Assembly: GCF_001652265.1 (NCBI RefSeq)
Contig: NZ_LWBS01000327.1
Location: forward strand, 186,001-250,000
Source: Rhizobium leguminosarum
GTDB taxonomy: Bacteria > Pseudomonadota > Alphaproteobacteria > Rhizobiales > Rhizobiaceae
DNA: 64,000 nucleotides
Direction of reading: 5' to 3'
Under the pieces are notes generated by a model. It was given only the letters and a program-made list of their open reading frames with translations. It ran no database searches and was not told where the DNA came from. Each line of letters begins with the position of its first letter. The first letter of the stretch is position 1. The position numbers and the translations under genes are program-made. Positions 61,433-64,000 of this stretch are shown in pieces.

Positions 61433-62707
61433 CTACTGGAAGCGATCGAGCGTCTTGTAATAGAGCCCAACGAGCGGCAGAAACCAAGGCTTTCCGAAAT
61501 GGCCGGGGACGGCGGGCCAGTCGAGCCCCTTGATCGGGTTACGATCGGCCTTGCCGAGGATGGCGTCGGCCATGATCATGCCGAGATGGGTGGAGAGCTG
61601 GGCGCCGTGGCCGGAATAACCCATGGCATACCAGACACCATCGACATAGCCGGCGCGCGGATAGCGGTCCTTGGTCATATCGACGAGCCCGCCCCAGCAA
61701 TAGTCGATTTCGACGCCGGCAAGCTGCGGAAAGATTTCAGCCAGGCTGGCGCACAGAATGTCGCCGCTCCTTGCGTCCGAGCGATGATCCGATGTGGCGG
61801 AAAACCGGGCGCGGCCGCCGAAGATCAGCCGCTTGTCGGGCGACAGCCGGAAATAATTGCCGATGTTCATCGACGTGACACAGGTGCGGTTGCCCGGCAT
61901 CGTAGCCGCGATTTCGGCATCGGTCAGCGGGCGGGTGGCGATGAGGAAGCTGCCGACGGAAATGATCCGGCGGCGGAAATAGCTGAAGAGCGACGGCGTA
62001 TAGGCGCCGGTCGCGACCAGGACGTGGTCCGCGGTGACGGTGCCGCGTGCGGTCTCAAGGCTGTGGCGGCTATTGCCCTGCCGGTGCGCGGTTACCGCCG
62101 CCTTTTCGAAGATGACGGCGCCGTGGCGGGCGGCCGCGGCGGCGAGCCCGGCGACATAACGGCCCATATGCATCATCGCGCTCTTCTTCGAGAGCATGGC
62201 GCCATGGAAGGGCGAGCCGATCTCGCTTTTCAGCTCATTCGCCGAAAGAAGTGCTGTGTCCGGATCGACTTCTCTGTGGACAGCCTCGAAATTGCGGGCA
62301 ATGGCATCGAAATGCTGCGGCTTGGAGGCAAGCTTCAGCTTGCCGGCGCGGCGGAAATTGCAGTCGATTCCCTCTTCGGCAATGATCGCCTCGATCGTGT
62401 CGATGGAATCGTCGAACGCCTTATAGAGGGCGACGGCCCGCTCCACGCCCAGTGCGGACTTGGCGGAGAGGAAACTGTGGGCGAGCCCATTGTTAAGGTG
62501 GCCGCCATTGCGTCCGGATGCCCCCCAGCCAACCCGTTCGCCTTCCAGCACCACGACCTTGACGCCGGCCTTTGCGAGCTGGCGCGCTGCGGCAAGCCCG
62601 GTGAAGCCGGCGCCGATGACGGCGACGTCGTAATGTCCTTCGACGGGGCCTTGGGCGCCGCCGGCAAAGGGCTGGGCTGTGTCGTGCCAGTAGGATTCGA
62701 ACTGCAT
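61433..62707 (-). CDS. FAD-dependent amine oxidoreductase (DAO family, PuuB-like)
   Basis: 424 aa. N-terminal FAD motif VAVIGAGFTGLAAARQLAKAG (28-48), followed by GERVGWGASGRNGGHLNNG, typical of gamma-glutamylputrescine oxidase-like DAO proteins. The C-terminal FAD contact GYSGHGAQLSTHLG is present. It oxidises a secondary or primary amine, perhaps a putrescine derivative or amino acid; substrate unknown. The start at MQFESYW was chosen because upstream sequence in frame overlaps the dehalogenase gene. Thirteen bases after that gene, so cotranscribed. Confidence 0.9.
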   Translation of the reverse strand: MQFESYWHDTAQPFAGGAQGPVEGHYDVAVIGAGFTGLAAARQLAKAGVKVVVLEGERVGWGASGRNGGHLNNGLAHSFLSAKSALGVERAVALYKAFDDSIDTIEAIIAEEGIDCNFRRAGKLKLASKPQHFDAIARNFEAVHREVDPDTALLSANELKSEIGSPFHGAMLSKKSAMMHMGRYVAGLAAAAARHGAVIFEKAAVTAHRQGNSRHSLETARGTVTADHVLVATGAYTPSLFSYFRRRIISVGSFLIATRPLTDAEIAATMPGNRTCVTSMNIGNYFRLSPDKRLIFGGRARFSATSDHRSDARSGDILCASLAEIFPQLAGVEIDYCWGGLVDMTKDRYPRAGYVDGVWYAMGYSGHGAQLSTHLGMIMADAILGKADRNPIKGLDWPAVPGHFGKPWFLPLVGLYYKTLDRFQ

Positions 62708-62720
62708 CCGCGTGTCTCCG

Positions 62721-63389
62721 TCAGAGCCCGACGACGCCAGGCAGGCCCGAGATGTCAGGAATTTCGACATAACCGTAATAGGGGTTGGCAGGCTCATGGC
62801 CGCGATTGACCCAAACCTTGTTCTTGATGCCGAGATCATGGGCCGACATCAGGTCATAGCGGAAAGAGGACGAGCAATGCAGCACGTCCTCCGGCCCGCA
62901 GCCCAGCATGTCGAACATGTATTCGAAAGCCTGGAAACGTGGCTTGTAGGCATTGGCCTGCTCTGCGGTGTAGACCGCATGGAAGGGCGCGCCGAGTTTT
63001 TCGACGTTCGACATGATCTGCGAATTCATGGCGTTGGAGAGGATCACCAAAGGGATTTCCTTGGCGACTTTGGCGAGACCGGCCGGGACATCCGAATGCG
63101 GCCCCCAGGTCGGAACCCGCTCATAGATCATCCGGGCGGCTTCATCGCGAAATGTCACGCCGTTTCGCTTGCATGTCCGCTCGAGCGAATTGTGCACGAC
63201 CTCGGCATAGGGTTTCCAGTCGCCCAGGATCTCGTCGAGCCGATAGGCGGCGAAATTCTTGATGAACTCCGCCATGCGCCGCTCGTCGAGCTCTTCGCCG
63301 TAGAGATCGCGCGCCGCTTCAGCCATCTGAAAGTTGGTCAGCGTGCCGTAGCAGTCGAAGGTGATGTATTTCGGACGGAAGGTCGTCAT
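62721..63389 (-). CDS. Haloacid dehalogenase type II (HAD superfamily)
   Basis: 222 aa. HAD motif I ITFDCYGTL (nucleophile Asp), motif II LVILSNAMN, motif III Lys in YKPRFQAFEYM, and motif IV VLHCSSSFRYDLMSAHDLGIKNKVWVNR, as in L-2-haloacid dehalogenases. Many members act on phosphates or other substrates instead. AAGGA precedes the ATG by eight bases. Lies between the aldolase and amine oxidase genes on the same strand. Confidence 0.88.
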   Translation of the reverse strand: MTTFRPKYITFDCYGTLTNFQMAEAARDLYGEELDERRMAEFIKNFAAYRLDEILGDWKPYAEVVHNSLERTCKRNGVTFRDEAARMIYERVPTWGPHSDVPAGLAKVAKEIPLVILSNAMNSQIMSNVEKLGAPFHAVYTAEQANAYKPRFQAFEYMFDMLGCGPEDVLHCSSSFRYDLMSAHDLGIKNKVWVNRGHEPANPYYGYVEIPDISGLPGVVGL

Positions 63390-63559
63390 CTGCGTATCCT
63401 TGAACGATTGGAACCGGGACTTTTCACAATCATAGGCACCGCTTCGCCCGCAACTCGCCTGAATTGGCGGCATCGGAAGCAGAATCTATCGTATCGAAAG
63501 CGGGGTTTGGCAGAAGGTTGTGCGCTTGCCCGCCGTCAACGGCCGGCGGAGTGATGCCT

Positions 63560-64000
63560 TCAATCGCCGTCGTGATCGTGATGCGACGGAAGGTCGAGGC
63601 CGAAGGTTTTGACGAGATCGGCCACCTGCGCCGGGCTGAGGAAACGGGGATTGAGGTTGCGCAACAGCAGATAGAGCTTCGCCGTTTCCTCCAGTTCCTC
63701 GGTCGCAAAGACCGCCGCCTCCAGGCTGTCGCCGGCAACAACAGGTCCGTGATTGGCCAGCAGCACCGACGAATACTTGCCCGCCAGTCCGCGGATCGCG
63801 TCGGCCACCGCCGGATCGCCGGGACGATAATAGGGCACCAGCGCGGTTTCGCCGGCGCGCATCAGATAATATGGCGTCATCGGCGGCAGGGCGGCGCGCG
63901 GATCGATCTCCGGCAGCATGGTCAACGCCACTGCGTGAGTGGAGTGAAGATGAACGATCGCGCGGGCGCTGCCGCGCGTATCGTAAAGGGCAGTGTGCAG
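63560..64000 (-). CDS. Class II aldolase/adducin-family protein, N-terminus cut by the window edge
   Basis: The last 147 codons of the gene. The visible part includes the zinc-site segment AIVHLHSTHAVALTML (the HxH of class II aldolases), VLLANHGPVVAGDSLEAAVFATEELEETAKLYLLL with its third His, and a His-rich C-terminus (SHHDHDGD). Relatives include fuculose-phosphate aldolase and 3-oxo-tetronate 4-phosphate decarboxylase (OtnC). First gene seen of the three-gene minus-strand group; the 170-base gap before the dehalogenase may hold a promoter. Confidence 0.85.
   Translation of the reverse strand: MHTALYDTRGSARAIVHLHSTHAVALTMLPEIDPRAALPPMTPYYLMRAGETALVPYYRPGDPAVADAIRGLAGKYSSVLLANHGPVVAGDSLEAAVFATEELEETAKLYLLLRNLNPRFLSPAQVADLVKTFGLDLPSHHDHDGD

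Overview
The window looks like accessory DNA, probably plasmid or chromid, from a fast-growing Rhizobium of the leguminosarum/etli type. Supporting signs are high GC, many sugar ABC importers in short-spaced operons, rhizobial families (DUF982, DUF3422, DUF2934, DUF6522), an extra groESL operon with a CIRCE operator, and several intergenic palindromic mosaic elements of the rhizobial RIME type. No tRNA, rRNA, CRISPR array, transposase or integrase was seen.

Layout. 0.5-10.1 kb: pectin/rhamnogalacturonan use. A minus-strand operon (an unrecognised 840-aa protein, GH105, GH28, ABC ATPase, two permeases) diverges from its solute-binding protein across an intergenic region holding related ATGAAAAT/ATTTTCAT palindromes. 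10.3-13.2 kb: a DHA2-type MFS exporter and a DUF3422 membrane protein. 13.3-16.4 kb: a ribose-type periplasmic binding protein paired with a chemoreceptor and no transporter. 16.6-22.3 kb: an ABC importer without its own ATPase, plus a GH29 alpha-fucosidase, divergent from a LacI regulator with two matching operators. 22.3-25.2 kb: a small antitoxin-like gene, a GntR/FCD regulator, an isochorismatase-type hydrolase and a GlxA-type regulator. 25.2-36.2 kb: a second polysaccharide locus (heparinase II/III-like lyase, carbohydrate-binding-like protein, complete ABC importer, GH88, DUF624, DUF2264), suited to import and intracellular breakdown of unsaturated uronate oligosaccharides. 36.3-44.6 kb: small proteins of likely stress or housekeeping type (HIT, HD, DUF2934), groES-groEL, an HPP/CBS membrane protein and a LysR regulator. 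44.6-46.2 kb: a 725-base stretch without an intact gene, then a GNAT protein. 46.5-53.1 kb: a catabolic operon (M20 deacylase, hydroxyacid reductase, cupin, aldehyde dehydrogenase, tartrate/isopropylmalate-type dehydrogenase, succinate-semialdehyde-type dehydrogenase). 61.4-64.0 kb: a DAO-type amine oxidase, a HAD dehalogenase and a truncated class II aldolase.

The most unusual part is 53.4-60.9 kb. A SARP-like winged-helix/TPR regulator precedes a PAP2/vanadium-haloperoxidase-fold protein whose N-terminus carries SVLNK-type pentapeptides and an (Asn-Lys)7 tract. Next come a cytosolic subtilisin-like protease, a protein resembling the HExxH peptide-modification family but reading HQAGH, a ThiF/E1-like adenylyltransferase with a zinc-type Cys pattern, and an overlapping 84-residue small protein. 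No E2, JAB protease or ubiquitin-like partner is present. The combination suggests a peptide- or protein-modification pathway (RiPP-like) that I cannot match to a described class. The functional reading is inference; the motifs are visible in the sequence.
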